From: VXNE01 sp965205735
GTDB lineage: Bacteria; Pseudomonadota; Gammaproteobacteria; Pseudomonadales; Azotimanducaceae
Length of the DNA stretch: 64,000 nt
Assembly: GCA_965205735.1 (NCBI GenBank)
Contig: OZ242179.1
Location: 620,001-684,000 of the forward strand
Direction of reading: 5' to 3'
Below are positions 1-9,245 of this stretch, in pieces; position 1 is the stretch's first letter, and every line of letters starts with the position of its first letter. The notes beneath the pieces were generated by a model. That model did not search any database, was not told the DNA's origin, and saw only the letters and a program-made list of their open reading frames with translations. The position numbers were made by a program, and so were the translations under genes.

Positions 1-337
1 GTTCCAGGGACTTGCCGTTCGGGCAATAGACGGTGACAAAAGTCAGTCCCGCAATGCGAGCGCCTACGAGTCGCGCTCCCATGTCCTCCTGACCCGGCAA
101 GCCGCGAAAGCTGTCTTCGACCGGCAGGCGGGACAGCACTGCGACTCCGTTCCAGCCCTTTTGCCCATGCAGAACCACCTCGTACCCCAGGTCCTCGAAG
201 ACCGACTGCGGGAAGTCGTCGGCTTCCGCCTTGATCTCCTGCAGACCGACGATGTCCGGTCGGCGCTGATCCAGCCAGACGCGAATGAAGTCCAGACGGG
301 CGCGCAGACCGTTCACGTTCCAGGTTGCGATACGCAT
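1..337 (-). CDS. xth: Exodeoxyribonuclease III (partial, C-terminus off the window)
   Basis: The reading frame starts at the ATG at 337-335 and runs off the left edge, so about 112 of the usual 250-260 residues are visible. The N-terminus has the ATWNVNGLRAR block and the LQEIK motif, whose Glu binds the catalytic metal, followed by GWNGVAVLSR and the YCPNG segment. These are hallmarks of the ExoIII/AP endonuclease family, which cuts DNA 5' to abasic sites and degrades 3' ends during base excision repair. It is divergent from the MoxR gene, with a 223-bp spacer in which I see only that gene's ribosome binding site. Confidence 0.93.
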   Translation of the reverse strand, partial: MRIATWNVNGLRARLDFIRVWLDQRRPDIVGLQEIKAEADDFPQSVFEDLGYEVVLHGQKGWNGVAVLSRLPVEDSFRGLPGQEDMGARLVGARIAGLTFVTVYCPNGKSLE

Positions 338-560
338 GCCGGCATCCTAACCGACTTCATCCACCAAAGCGCCTTCGGACTCGCCGACGCGCACCGTTGC
401 GATCCCCCGGCGTAGCTGAGACACTTCGATCACCGTGCGAACCGTCCAAGGCAGGGCGCAACGAAGTCGGGACACGGTCCGGGGCAACCGCTTCCCCCGA
501 CGGGGCGGCAGACGGAATCCGGCGAGGCGAGAGCCCTAGCGTGATGGAGGGAAGGAAGTA

Positions 561-1958
561 ATGGATCCCATGCCAGCCACTCTCGGCGAACTTCGGGCGG
601 CCAGCTATTCAGTGCCGTCCGTCAAGACCGAACTCCGTCGAAACCTGATCGCCAAGCTCGCCAACGGCCATACCTTGTTCCCCGGTATTGTCGGCTATGA
701 CGAAACCGTCATCCCGGAGATTCAAAACGCCATCCTCGGCGGCCAGGACCTGATCCTTCTCGGCGAACGCGGCCAGGCGAAGTCGCGCATTCTCCGTGGA
801 CTGACCGCCCTGCTCGACGAGCATACGCCCATCCTCGACGGCACCGAGATTCCCGAGAACCCCGAACGCCCCATCACCGAAGCCGGGAAAGCCATGGTCA
901 GGGAACACGGCGACGACGCGCCGATTCGATGGCTGCACCGCGACGAGCGCTACGGTGAAAAGCTCGCGACACCGGATATCACCATCGCGGACCTGATCGG
1001 CGAGGTCGATCCGATCAAGGTGGCGGAAGGCCGGTATCTTTCCGATGAGTTGACCATTCATTTCGGCCTCGTGCCGCGAATGAACCGGGGCATCTTCGCC
1101 ATCAACGAGTTGCCGGACATGACCGAACGGATTCAAGTCGGCCTGCTCAACGTCATGGAGGAGCGCGACATCCAGATTCGCGGCCACAAGGTGCGGCTGC
1201 CGCTTGATGTCTTCCTTGTCGCCACGGCGAATCCGGAGGACTACACGAATCGCGGGCGCATTATCACGCCGCTGAAAGACCGCTACGGCGCGCAGATTCG
1301 CACGCATTATCCCGAGTCCGTGGAACAGGAAATCGCCATCATGGACCAGGAGGCGTCGCAGTTCGACATGATGGGCCGCCAACTCCATGTGCCGGCGTAC
1401 ATGCGCGAAATCGTCGCCGAAGTGACGCACCTCGCCCGGCAATCGCCCGATATCAATCAGCGCTCCGGGGTCTCCGTCCGCACCTCGATTTCCAACTACG
1501 AATCGCTACTCGCCAACGCGTTCCGGCGGGCCTTGCGGCTCAGCGAATCCGAAGTCGTTCCGCGCATCTCCGACCTGTCCTTCATCGGCCCGTCGTTGCA
1601 GGGCAAGGTCGAGTTCGAAGCCATGGAGGAAGGTCAGGAAGACAAGATCCTCCAGCGCATTATCAACGCCGCAGTGAAGACCGTGTACGACCGTCACGTC
1701 GACACGGACAAGTTGGAGAGTGTCGCCATGGCGTTCAACGAAGGCCTTGCCATAGAGACGGGCGAAGCCGCCGCCGTCGGGGAGTACCTCGGGACTCTGG
1801 GCCGCGTGGATGGCTTGCGGGACGCCGTGGCGGGGCTGGCGGGGGAGACCGGGCCGGGCCAGGCAGCCGCAGCGATCGAGTTCATCCTTGAAGGCCTGCA
1901 CCTGCACGAGTTGCTGAACAAGCACGGCGTCCGCGGCCGCGCCGTCTTCACCGGGTAG
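561..1958 (+). CDS. MoxR-like AAA+ ATPase (magnesium-chelatase ChlI type)
   Basis: This 465-residue protein is a P-loop ATPase of the MoxR/ChlI group, which act as chaperones or remodelling partners of von Willebrand factor A proteins. The Walker A is a variant, GERGQAKS, at about residues 68-75. A Walker B-like region lies near FAINELPDM, and ATANPEDYTNRGR is a sensor-like segment typical of the chelatase I subunit. The start is supported by a GGAAGGA ribosome site just before the ATG. The next gene, in the same direction, encodes the matching VWA protein. The pair resembles BchI/BchD or CoxD/CoxE in layout, but no chlorophyll or CO-oxidation genes are nearby, so the client is unknown. Confidence 0.88.
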   Translation: MDPMPATLGELRAASYSVPSVKTELRRNLIAKLANGHTLFPGIVGYDETVIPEIQNAILGGQDLILLGERGQAKSRILRGLTALLDEHTPILDGTEIPENPERPITEAGKAMVREHGDDAPIRWLHRDERYGEKLATPDITIADLIGEVDPIKVAEGRYLSDELTIHFGLVPRMNRGIFAINELPDMTERIQVGLLNVMEERDIQIRGHKVRLPLDVFLVATANPEDYTNRGRIITPLKDRYGAQIRTHYPESVEQEIAIMDQEASQFDMMGRQLHVPAYMREIVAEVTHLARQSPDINQRSGVSVRTSISNYESLLANAFRRALRLSESEVVPRISDLSFIGPSLQGKVEFEAMEEGQEDKILQRIINAAVKTVYDRHVDTDKLESVAMAFNEGLAIETGEAAAVGEYLGTLGRVDGLRDAVAGLAGETGPGQAAAAIEFILEGLHLHELLNKHGVRGRAVFTG

Positions 1959-2043
1959 CTGCTCAGTGGAACCTGACCCCCGCTGGAAGCGCCGTCGGCA
2001 TCGACGACACCCCGCCGTGCGGCACAGTTCGGACTGAACCCCC

Positions 2044-4035
2044 TTGCGCGACTTCGCTACACGTTTTCGCTATTCCCGTTGGGACGGCACGCAGGCGCTC
2101 GAAATCGCGGCGGACGATGTGCTGGCCGCCATTGCCGACGACCTCACCGAGTATGGCGACCTCCGCTGGGCATTGCGCAACCTGATGTCGCGCGGCATGC
2201 AGACAGGCGACCACCGGGTGCAAGGTCTGCGCGACATCATGCGGAAGCTGCGGGATCGCAGGCGCGAGCGGCTTGAACAGTTCGACTTGTCCAGCGTCAT
2301 GCGAGATATCGAGCAGCAACTCGCGCGCATCCTCGAGATGGAGCAGGACACGATCGACGAGTGGATGGATCGGGACGAGGACGAGGACGCGGACCGAGTC
2401 CTGAAGGAAATCGCCGAGCGAAACCAGGAAGCATTCGACGACCTCCCGGAGGACGTCGGGGGAAAGATGAAGACGCTGGAGGGCTACGAATTCCTGAATC
2501 CCGACGCCCAGCGCAAGTTTCTGGAACTACTCAACCAGTTGCGCAAGGCGATGACGCAGACCTTCTTCAACGACATCGAGCGAATGGTCAACCAGATGTC
2601 CGGCGAGGACATCAAGCGCATGAAGGACATGATCAAGGCGCTGAACGAGATGCTGACCCGGAAGATCGCGGACAAGGATCCGGGCTTCGACGACTTCATG
2701 CGCAAGTTCGGAGACATGTTCGGCGACAATCGCCCGCAGTCGTTGGACGAATTGCTCGATCAGATGCGCCGGCAGATGGCGGCGGCGCAGTCCCTGCTGT
2801 CCTCGTTGTCGCCGCAACAGCGCGAGCAGTTGCAGTCGTTGCTGTCGGATCGCTTTGGTGATCCGGAACTCGAGGCGGAACTCGTCAAACTCGCCAAGGA
2901 AATGGACTTTCTGAATCCCGAAGGCAAGCGCTATGTATTCGGCGGCGGCGATGAACTCGATCTCGAAGCGGCGATGCGGCTCATGGGCGAGATGCGCGAT
3001 CTCGACCAACTCATCGAACAGGTGCGGGAGGCGGAGCGAAGCGGCGATGTCGAACGTATCGATCAGGACGCCCTGCGGGCCCTGCTGGACGATGAGGCCG
3101 CCGATTCGCTCGACAATCTCAAGGAACTCCTCAAGGCGTTGCGCGACGCGGGATACATCCGCGACGGCGACCGCTGGGAACTCACTCCCCGGGGCGCGCG
3201 CATGATTGGCCAGAAGGCGCTGGGCGAAATCTATGCGCGCCTGCGGCGACAACGTCTCGGTCGCCACGCGCTGCCCGAAGAAGGACGTTTCGGCGACCGC
3301 CTGGAGCAGACCAAAGCCTACGAATACGGCGACCCGTTTCATCTGCACATGCCGCGCACCATCAGGAATGCCATCGACCGCGAAGGGCCGTCGACGCCGG
3401 TGCATCTGAAGCCGGAAGACTTCGAGGTCTACCGGTCGGAACTCCGGACATCGACGGCCACGGCGATGCTGGTGGATCAGTCCTGGTCAATGGCGCTCCG
3501 CGGCGCGTTCCAGGCGGCAAAAAAGGTCGCGCTGGCGTTGCACAACCTCATCACCTCCCAATACCCCCGCGACGACTTCTACATCATCGGTTTCGCGGCC
3601 TACGCCCGTGAGTTGAAGCCGCACGACCTTCCGCTGCTGCAATGGGACGAATACGTGCTCGGCACGAACATGCAGCACGCCATGCTGCTGGCGGAAAGCC
3701 TGCTTTCGAAACACGACGCCGGCAGCAAACAGATCATCATGATCTCCGACGGGGAACCTACCGCCCACCTGCTTCCCGACGGAAGCCACCACTTCTCCTA
3801 TCCGCCGACGCGAGAAACCTATCGGGCAACCTACAACGCGGTCCGGCGATGCACGCGCAAGGGCATCGCGATCAATACCTTCATGCTGGATACGAGCTAC
3901 TATCTGAAGGAATTCATGGACCAGATCGCGCGTATCAATGGCGGACGCGTGTTCTATACGACGCCGGAACGGCTCGGAGAATACGTGCTGGTCGATTACG
4001 TGGAGGGCAAGCGGAAGAAGCTGGGGCGCCGATAG
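2044..4035 (+). CDS. VWA-domain protein, partner of the MoxR ATPase
   Basis: This protein has 663 residues. An in-frame TGA at 2035-2037 forces a start at or after it, and the first usable codon is the TTG at 2044, giving the N-terminus MRDFATRFRYSRWDG. The first 440 residues are charged and helical. A C-terminal VWA domain follows, with the metal-ion-dependent adhesion site DQSWS at residues 478-482 and a later ISDGEPT segment. In the family such proteins bind a metal-coordinated client and are remodelled by the MoxR ATPase, which is encoded immediately upstream. No signal peptide or membrane span is visible, so it is probably cytoplasmic. Confidence 0.85.
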   Translation: MRDFATRFRYSRWDGTQALEIAADDVLAAIADDLTEYGDLRWALRNLMSRGMQTGDHRVQGLRDIMRKLRDRRRERLEQFDLSSVMRDIEQQLARILEMEQDTIDEWMDRDEDEDADRVLKEIAERNQEAFDDLPEDVGGKMKTLEGYEFLNPDAQRKFLELLNQLRKAMTQTFFNDIERMVNQMSGEDIKRMKDMIKALNEMLTRKIADKDPGFDDFMRKFGDMFGDNRPQSLDELLDQMRRQMAAAQSLLSSLSPQQREQLQSLLSDRFGDPELEAELVKLAKEMDFLNPEGKRYVFGGGDELDLEAAMRLMGEMRDLDQLIEQVREAERSGDVERIDQDALRALLDDEAADSLDNLKELLKALRDAGYIRDGDRWELTPRGARMIGQKALGEIYARLRRQRLGRHALPEEGRFGDRLEQTKAYEYGDPFHLHMPRTIRNAIDREGPSTPVHLKPEDFEVYRSELRTSTATAMLVDQSWSMALRGAFQAAKKVALALHNLITSQYPRDDFYIIGFAAYARELKPHDLPLLQWDEYVLGTNMQHAMLLAESLLSKHDAGSKQIIMISDGEPTAHLLPDGSHHFSYPPTRETYRATYNAVRRCTRKGIAINTFMLDTSYYLKEFMDQIARINGGRVFYTTPERLGEYVLVDYVEGKRKKLGRR

Positions 4036-4275
4036 TGCCACAGAACCCGCCGCCCTGGCGGGCGCCGTCTTCTGCCCCCGCCCAAGCCGCCTGTTTCGCC
4101 CCACCCGCGCGCCCGTCATCCTGTCGCTCTTGCCGCTAACGCGGCAAGTCCGATAGGCTGATAGCGCCACAAAATCCGTCGCCCTAACGGGCGCCGTGTC
4201 TTGCCCCCGCCCAAGCCCACCTATCATCCTGTCGCTCTTGCCGCCAACGCGGCAAGTCCGATAGGCTGATAGCCT
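4036..4275 (+). repeat. Tandem intergenic palindromic repeat, two units and the start of a third
   Basis: Two copies of a roughly 129-bp unit lie head to tail between the VWA gene and the enoyl-CoA hydratase gene. Each unit starts with a CCACARAA-like segment and a small hairpin with GCCC/GGGC arms, then a TGCCCCCGCCCAAGCC block. It ends with a perfect 8-bp hairpin (arms CTTGCCGC and GCGGCAAG, 4-nt loop), then TCCGATAGGCTGATAGC. The loops differ between copies while the arms are kept. A third start (CTCACAGAAC) follows at about 4273. A further copy in the opposite orientation is at 8279-8339. It behaves like a REP/BIME-type element. Confidence 0.8.
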
Positions 4276-4311
4276 CACAGAACTGGTCGACCCTCTGGAG
4301 GAGCTTGGCGG

Positions 4312-5112
4312 ATGGAACTCGAGCTTGGTACAGACAAGATGCGCGCTTGGGCGCGGGACGGGATCGGCTGGATGGTCTACAACAACCCCGCGCGCCGCAA
4401 CGCCGTTTCCCTTGCCATGTGGCAAGCCATCGGCGATATCATCGAACGGTTCGAACAGGATCCGACCGTTCGCGTCGTCGTCATGCGAGGTGCCGGCGGC
4501 AAGGCGTTCGTGTCCGGCGCGGACATCAGCGAATTCGACCGCAAGCGCTCCAACGCAAAGCAGATGGCCACCTACGGCACCGCGTCCGCGCGAGGCGGCA
4601 GAGCGTTGGCAACGCTATCGAAGCCGTTGATCGCCTGTATCGAGGGTTACTGTATCGGCGGCGGACTTGCAGCCGCATTGAATGCCGATGTGCGTTTCGC
4701 CACGCCAGATTCGTTGTTCGGCATTCCCGCAGCCAAACTCGGGCTCGGCTACGGCTACGAAGGTCTGGCCAAACTTTCGCGCGAAGTCGGCCCGGCATCC
4801 GCCCGCGACATCCTCCTGTCTGCGCGATTCCTCGGCGCGGAAGAAGCGCTCCGAATCGGGCTGATCAACTTCATTGAAGAGCGCGATACGATCCGTGACG
4901 CCGTAGCCGAATACGCCGACAGGGTTGCCGCGAATGCGCCGTTGACCGTGAAGGCCGCCAAGGCGGCCATCAATGCCTGGGAGGGGGGCGGTTCGAAGGA
5001 AGATCTCAACGACGTGCGGCGACTGGTGGAGGCATGTTTCGACTCCAATGACTACAAGGAAGGCCGACGTGCTTTCGCCGAGAAGAGAAGGCCGCAGTTC
5101 GGCGGCCGGTAA
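4312..5112 (+). CDS. Enoyl-CoA hydratase/isomerase family protein (crotonase fold)
   Basis: This 266-residue crotonase-family protein starts at an ATG preceded by GGAGGAG. The two oxyanion-hole regions are visible: FVSGADISEF near residue 64 and IEGYCIGGGLAAAL near residue 106. Hydratases of this family add water to trans-2-enoyl-CoA during fatty-acid or aromatic-acid breakdown. The usual second catalytic Glu region lies near ARLGLGYGYEGLAKL-like sequence but is not the textbook form, so isomerase or lyase activity is possible. It is followed 39 bp later by the molybdopterin-binding-like gene, without obvious functional linkage. Confidence 0.85.
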   Translation: MELELGTDKMRAWARDGIGWMVYNNPARRNAVSLAMWQAIGDIIERFEQDPTVRVVVMRGAGGKAFVSGADISEFDRKRSNAKQMATYGTASARGGRALATLSKPLIACIEGYCIGGGLAAALNADVRFATPDSLFGIPAAKLGLGYGYEGLAKLSREVGPASARDILLSARFLGAEEALRIGLINFIEERDTIRDAVAEYADRVAANAPLTVKAAKAAINAWEGGGSKEDLNDVRRLVEACFDSNDYKEGRRAFAEKRRPQFGGR

Positions 5113-5151
5113 TCGTCGCCCGTCACGACGCCAAACAGAGAACAGGCAAGC

Positions 5152-5901
5152 ATGACCGACCGAATCGTAACCGCATGTGTAGTCATCATCGGTAATGAAA
5201 TCCTGTCGGGGCGCACCCAGGACGTCAACCTGGCACACATCGCGGAGCAGCTCAACGGATGGGGCGTGCGGGTCGCCGAGGCTCGCGTCATCCCCGATGT
5301 CGAGGAAGTGGTTGTCGCCACCGTCAACACCGCGCGCGCCAGGTTTGACTATGTCTTCACCACCGGCGGCATCGGTCCCACGCACGACGACATCACGGCG
5401 GACTGTATCGCGAAGGCATTCGGCGTACCCCTGGTCATTAGCCCGGAAATCGCCGAGGGTCTTCGCCGACGACCCGCGCCGGACGACATCATGGCAAATC
5501 GCCTGCGCATGGCTCGCATTCCCAAAGGCGCGACGCTCATCGCCAACCCAACCAGCGGACCACAAGGCTTCCGGATGGAAAATGTCTTCGTCATGGCCGG
5601 CATTCCGTCCGTCATGCAGGGCATGTTGTCCACGCTCGGCGGCGAAATCGAAGGCGGCGACGTGGTGCGGTCGAGGTCGGTCGCGGTGTACCTGGGAGAA
5701 AGCCAGATAGCCTCGGCCTTGACCGAAATCCAGGCGCGATATCCCGAAGTAGAACTTGGCAGCTACCCGTTCTACAGGAGTGAGCGCTACGGGACGACGC
5801 TGGTGATGCGCGGCACCAGCGCAACCGATCTCGCGAGCATGCTCGAAGAGATCGAAAACGCGATCATCGCCGCCGGCGGGCAACCGCTGGCCACCGAGTG
5901 A
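5152..5901 (+). CDS. MoaB/Mog-fold protein, CinA N-terminal-like
   Basis: This 249-residue protein opens with ACVVIIGNEILSGRTQDVN, the signature of the molybdopterin-binding-like domain found at the N-terminus of CinA. FTTGGIGPTHDD follows, the second conserved block. The C-terminal nicotinamide-nucleotide deamidase domain of full CinA is absent, so this is the short stand-alone form (COG1058). Proteins of this group have been linked to nucleotide repair and molybdopterin chemistry. No molybdenum cofactor genes are nearby, and the exact substrate cannot be told from sequence. Confidence 0.85.
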   Translation: MTDRIVTACVVIIGNEILSGRTQDVNLAHIAEQLNGWGVRVAEARVIPDVEEVVVATVNTARARFDYVFTTGGIGPTHDDITADCIAKAFGVPLVISPEIAEGLRRRPAPDDIMANRLRMARIPKGATLIANPTSGPQGFRMENVFVMAGIPSVMQGMLSTLGGEIEGGDVVRSRSVAVYLGESQIASALTEIQARYPEVELGSYPFYRSERYGTTLVMRGTSATDLASMLEEIENAIIAAGGQPLATE

Positions 5902-6056
5902 TCCTCGCGCCCCGGCGGACGACGTCGGACCATCGGACCAACCATGGACAGTGACGCGCGCCAAGCCGCTTGTTGAGTAACAGAATGTCAATTAATTTCA
6001 ATCCGCTACGTTCATTTTTTGAAGGTCCTGCGAAGATTCTTGCGTTTGCTCGCAAT

Positions 6057-7205
6057 ATGCGAATCTGCACGCGCGGTATCGTCCAACTGGCCGCAGTCCT
6101 CGCCGCTTGCAACGCCAGTCCGGCCACGCTCGACGATGCACTCCGTGAATACCCGAATTTCGAGGAAAGCAAGGCCATGGCCGTGTCGTTATCTGACGAG
6201 CCCATCGCCTTGAACGCCGGCGGACAAGCTTCCGACATCGCCGCCGCAATGGCCGCGCTCGGCGGCTGCGAACGCGCGCGCCTGAGACGTGGATCGGACC
6301 AGCCATGCGAGATATTTCGACTCAACGACGCGACCGCCTCCAGTTCCGTGGATATAAAGGCGGGCACCGAGGCACCGCATCCGCTATTCCTGTGGCGTTA
6401 CGAAAATGGACCGACGCGCCTGTACCTGGTGGGTTCCATCCATGTGCTGAAAGCGGCGCTGCATCCCCTTCCGAAGAAGATCGAAGCGGCCTTCCGCCAA
6501 GCGGATCACGTCGTGGTGGAAGCCGATGTCATGACCCCCGATCCCGCAGCGATAGCACAGACCCTTAGGAAGTACGCCTTCCTCCCCGACGACACTCGAA
6601 TCGAGGAAAGCTTGAGCGCGGCACAACACGATCTCCTGAGCGACGAATTGCGACAACTAGGTATTGGTCTTGCCGATGTCGCACGGTTCAAACCCCTCTT
6701 TCTCGCCTCGCAACTCAGCGCGGCTCGCTTGGCGACATTCGGCTATCTGCCGAATTACGGCATGGAAGCGCACTTCCTCTCCCGACTTGGACACAGGACC
6801 CTCCACGAATTGGAGTCGCTCGACGAGCAACTTGCCATGCTCGCAAGCCCATCGATGGCAGATCAGGTCGAGATGCTCGTGAACACGCTGGACGACATGG
6901 CGGAGGTGGAGCCGATAGTGGCGCAGATGGCGCGCGCCTGGTTTCTCGGCGACGACGAGTTGTTGCGGTTGTTCGAACAGTACACGGTCGGGTCCGATGC
7001 CGACCGCAGGTTGTTGGAAGTGCTCATCTACGAAAGAAACGTGACGCTCGCGGCGGGGATCAAGGATATCTTCGGGAAGCCCGGCACCTGGTTCGTCGTC
7101 GTAGGCGCGGGGCACCTGCCGGGACCCCGAGGCATCGTCGCCCTTCTGGAGGCGCACGGCGCAAAGGCACATCGGGTCATGTCAGACGAAACGGTGCAAC
7201 AATGA
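6057..7205 (+). CDS. TraB/GumN-family putative lipoprotein
   Basis: The C-terminal 270 residues match the TraB/GumN family: LYLVGSIHVLKAAL, then VVVEADVM, and a final WFVVVGAGHLPGP block with the conserved histidines of the Tiki-like metalloprotease superfamily. The frame is open upstream to a TTG at 5970 and an ATG at 5985. I prefer the ATG at 6057, because it gives MRICTRGIVQLAAVLAAC, a short signal peptide ending in a lipobox-like LAAC. An export function fits the DUF2799 lipoprotein gene that overlaps its stop codon. The activity is unproven. Confidence 0.8.
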   Translation: MRICTRGIVQLAAVLAACNASPATLDDALREYPNFEESKAMAVSLSDEPIALNAGGQASDIAAAMAALGGCERARLRRGSDQPCEIFRLNDATASSSVDIKAGTEAPHPLFLWRYENGPTRLYLVGSIHVLKAALHPLPKKIEAAFRQADHVVVEADVMTPDPAAIAQTLRKYAFLPDDTRIEESLSAAQHDLLSDELRQLGIGLADVARFKPLFLASQLSAARLATFGYLPNYGMEAHFLSRLGHRTLHELESLDEQLAMLASPSMADQVEMLVNTLDDMAEVEPIVAQMARAWFLGDDELLRLFEQYTVGSDADRRLLEVLIYERNVTLAAGIKDIFGKPGTWFVVVGAGHLPGPRGIVALLEAHGAKAHRVMSDETVQQ

Positions 7206-7873
7206 AACTGGAAGTCGCGTCCGCGATGACAAGGGCCGCGTTTTCGTCGGCAGCGCTGGGCGTGGCTTCGCTCCTCGGCGGCTGCGCCGTAATGTCGGAA
7301 TCCGAGTGCCTTACCGCGGATTGGCATTCGGTTGGCGAGCGGGACGGACTCGACGGCAGAGTGCTGGCACACCTTGAGAAGTATTACGACGCGTGCGCGC
7401 AGTTTGGAGTCTATCCGGACGACAAGGCATACAGGGAGGGGCGGGAACAGGGGCTCACGGGCTATTGCACCGAGAACCGCGGCTACCAGGAGGGCCGTAT
7501 CGGCCAGGGTTACAGGGGTGTCTGTCCCGTGACCCTGGAGCCCTATTTCCTGGAAGGATACAACGTGGGAATTTCCGTGCGCCGGACGCTCGAATCCGTT
7601 CAACGCCTTGACTACGGGATCCACTCTCGAAGAGAAGAAATCAAGAGCCTGAACGGGGAAATCGACGAGTTGGAGTCTTCTGACGATGCGGACACGTCGA
7701 AAAAGGAAGACAAGTCGGCAGCCGACAGGCTGAAGGACATGTACCGGGAACTCGGCAGACTTGAAGCGGAACTCGAGAGGCTGCAGGACGAAAAGGTCTA
7801 CGCCATTGTGGCGTACAGACGCGCCGTTGACTTCGCGCGAAGCATGGGATTCTACGAGCAATACGACTACTGA
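7202..7873 (+). CDS. DUF2799 lipoprotein
   Basis: The ATG overlaps the stop of the TraB/GumN gene as ATGA, so the two are translationally coupled. This 223-residue protein has a signal sequence ending in LLGGC, a lipobox. Next comes the DUF2799 pattern: CLTADWHSVGERDG, YYDACAQFGVYPD, YREGREQGLTGYC and a final YLEGYNVG-like segment, all rich in Gly, Tyr and paired Cys. The C-terminal third (about residues 135-200) is a charged coiled coil. It is probably anchored in the inner or outer membrane. No activity is known for the family. Confidence 0.8.
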   Translation: MKLEVASAMTRAAFSSAALGVASLLGGCAVMSESECLTADWHSVGERDGLDGRVLAHLEKYYDACAQFGVYPDDKAYREGREQGLTGYCTENRGYQEGRIGQGYRGVCPVTLEPYFLEGYNVGISVRRTLESVQRLDYGIHSRREEIKSLNGEIDELESSDDADTSKKEDKSAADRLKDMYRELGRLEAELERLQDEKVYAIVAYRRAVDFARSMGFYEQYDY

Positions 7874-7953
7874 ATGGAGATCCGAACAAGGTCAGCGGCC
7901 GACCTTTTGACTATGATGTCGTGCGCCGCAATTCCCCTCGCAAGGAGCTGAAC

Positions 7954-8274
7954 ATGTTTTATGAACTTCGACAGTACACGATCGTCCCCGGCAAGATGGA
8001 CGCGTGGGTGCGCGTGATGGAAGAGGAGATCCTCCCGTTCCAAGTCGCCTGCGGGATGGTCATCACGGGCATTTTCCGGGGACAGGACGACGAGACCGTC
8101 TTCATCTGGATGCGCCGTTTCGAATCGGAAGCGGAACGCGAGCGCCTCTACACCAAGGTGTACGACAGCGACACGTGGAAGAATGAAATCGGGCCGCACG
8201 TAGCCGGCTTGATTGAGGCGGGGGGAGTGCACGTTCAACGCATCGTGCCGACACCCCACTCCACGACCCAGTAG
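7954..8274 (+). CDS. NIPSNAP-family protein
   Basis: This 106-residue protein starts at an ATG preceded by AAGGAGC. A GTG 33 bases upstream is in frame but lacks a ribosome site. It has the family pattern MFYELRQYTIVPGKMDAWV near the start, a central FIWMRRFESEAERERL and a final VHVQRIVPTP. The family is a ferredoxin-like alpha/beta dimeric barrel, often near catabolic genes, and its reaction is generally unknown. Its stop codon lies just before an inverted copy of the dispersed repeat. Confidence 0.85.
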   Translation: MFYELRQYTIVPGKMDAWVRVMEEEILPFQVACGMVITGIFRGQDDETVFIWMRRFESEAERERLYTKVYDSDTWKNEIGPHVAGLIEAGGVHVQRIVPTPHSTTQ

Positions 8275-8278
8275 CACC

Positions 8279-8339
8279 GAGATGGGCTTGGGCGGGGGCA
8301 AAACACGGCGCACCCGAAGGGTCGACGGTTTTCGTGGCT
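8279..8339 (-). repeat. Inverted third copy of the dispersed palindromic repeat
   Basis: Read on the minus strand, this segment matches the first half of the unit found in tandem at 4036-4275: a CCACRAAA start, GTCG, a small hairpin, GCGCCGTGTTTTGCCCCCGCCCAAGCCCA-like sequence. The small hairpin here has ACCC/GGGT arms with a TTCG loop, where the other copies have GCCC/GGGC. One base pair is therefore changed on both sides. It sits between the convergent NIPSNAP and rhomboid genes, where it could serve as a bidirectional terminator. Confidence 0.75.
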
Positions 8340-8344
8340 GAAGT

Positions 8345-9235
8345 TCACATCGCGTCGGCAAGCGACCAGGCGATGAACACCAGCAGAACGGCGGCAGCCC
8401 CGGAAAGGTACTGGCCGCTGTGTCCCAGTCTCCGGATGTCGAATCCCGCTGCCAGGCAGCCCAGGCACGCGCCGCATGCAAAGCCGGCGACATGCGCGAA
8501 GATGTCGGTGTTCGCTCCGCCCATGCCCGTGAAGACGAGCAAGGCAAATCCGGCAAAGACCGGAGCCAGGCCTCGCCGCAAGCCGCGACCGCGAAAATAG
8601 CCGCGCCGCCAGACGAACGCCGAAATGAGTCCCACCGCAGCGAAGGTCGCGGTGGATGCCCCAAGGGAACGGAACTCGTCCGGTCGTGACCAGGCGTTCA
8701 GAAGGTTGCCGAAGACGCCTGCGAGGAGTATCAGGAGCCAGGCGAAGCCGGAGCCGAGATAACGTCCGGCCATCAACCCGAACACCGCGCCAAACAGCGA
8801 ATTCGCGACCAGGTGCGGGAAGCTGGAGTGAAGGGTGAGCGCGGTGACGGCCCGCCACCATTCGCCTTGCGCCACCAGACCCGCCTGCAGCAGTCCGGCG
8901 CTCTGCCAATCCCCGCCGAACATGCCCCAGAAAGCCAACGCGGGTACCGACCAGATAACCAGAAGGTAGCCGAACACCCCCGCCCACCCGCTGTCGAAGG
9001 TGATGATCCGGGGAACCCGCACTCTCGGCGGAACATTCTCCGCGCGGTAGCGCTCGAGTTGGTCCACGGCGGCGAGCCGATGTCCCTGACGGATGAACAG
9101 GCACCACTCGCCGGCCTCGAGCTCGACGTAGTTGTCGATACCCATCGCCGTCAATACCAGCGCCGCCTCGTTGATCGGCTGCCGCGAGGCGTGCGAACGC
9201 AGGCAGGTCCAGCGGAAAGGATCGTCGTCGTTCAT
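8345..9235 (-). CDS. Rhomboid-family intramembrane serine protease
   Basis: This protein has 296 residues from the ATG at 9235, which follows the HisN-like stop by 10 bp. The open frame extends further upstream, but only over the neighbouring gene. A soluble N-terminal segment of about 80 residues precedes six to seven membrane spans. The catalytic Ser is in GAST (about S194) and the catalytic His in DIFAHVAGF (about H248). The HLVANSLFG segment is the conserved His/Asn block of the oxyanion region. Rhomboids cut single-pass membrane proteins within the bilayer. The substrate is unknown. Confidence 0.87.
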   Translation of the reverse strand: MNDDDPFRWTCLRSHASRQPINEAALVLTAMGIDNYVELEAGEWCLFIRQGHRLAAVDQLERYRAENVPPRVRVPRIITFDSGWAGVFGYLLVIWSVPALAFWGMFGGDWQSAGLLQAGLVAQGEWWRAVTALTLHSSFPHLVANSLFGAVFGLMAGRYLGSGFAWLLILLAGVFGNLLNAWSRPDEFRSLGASTATFAAVGLISAFVWRRGYFRGRGLRRGLAPVFAGFALLVFTGMGGANTDIFAHVAGFACGACLGCLAAGFDIRRLGHSGQYLSGAAAVLLVFIAWSLADAM

Positions 9236-9245
9236 CCGGCGCAAG

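Noticed and set aside
4615..5991. A 458-codon open frame on the minus strand opposite the crotonase and MoaB/Mog genes
   Set aside because: Long antisense frames are expected in this GC range. The plus-strand proteins have clear motifs.
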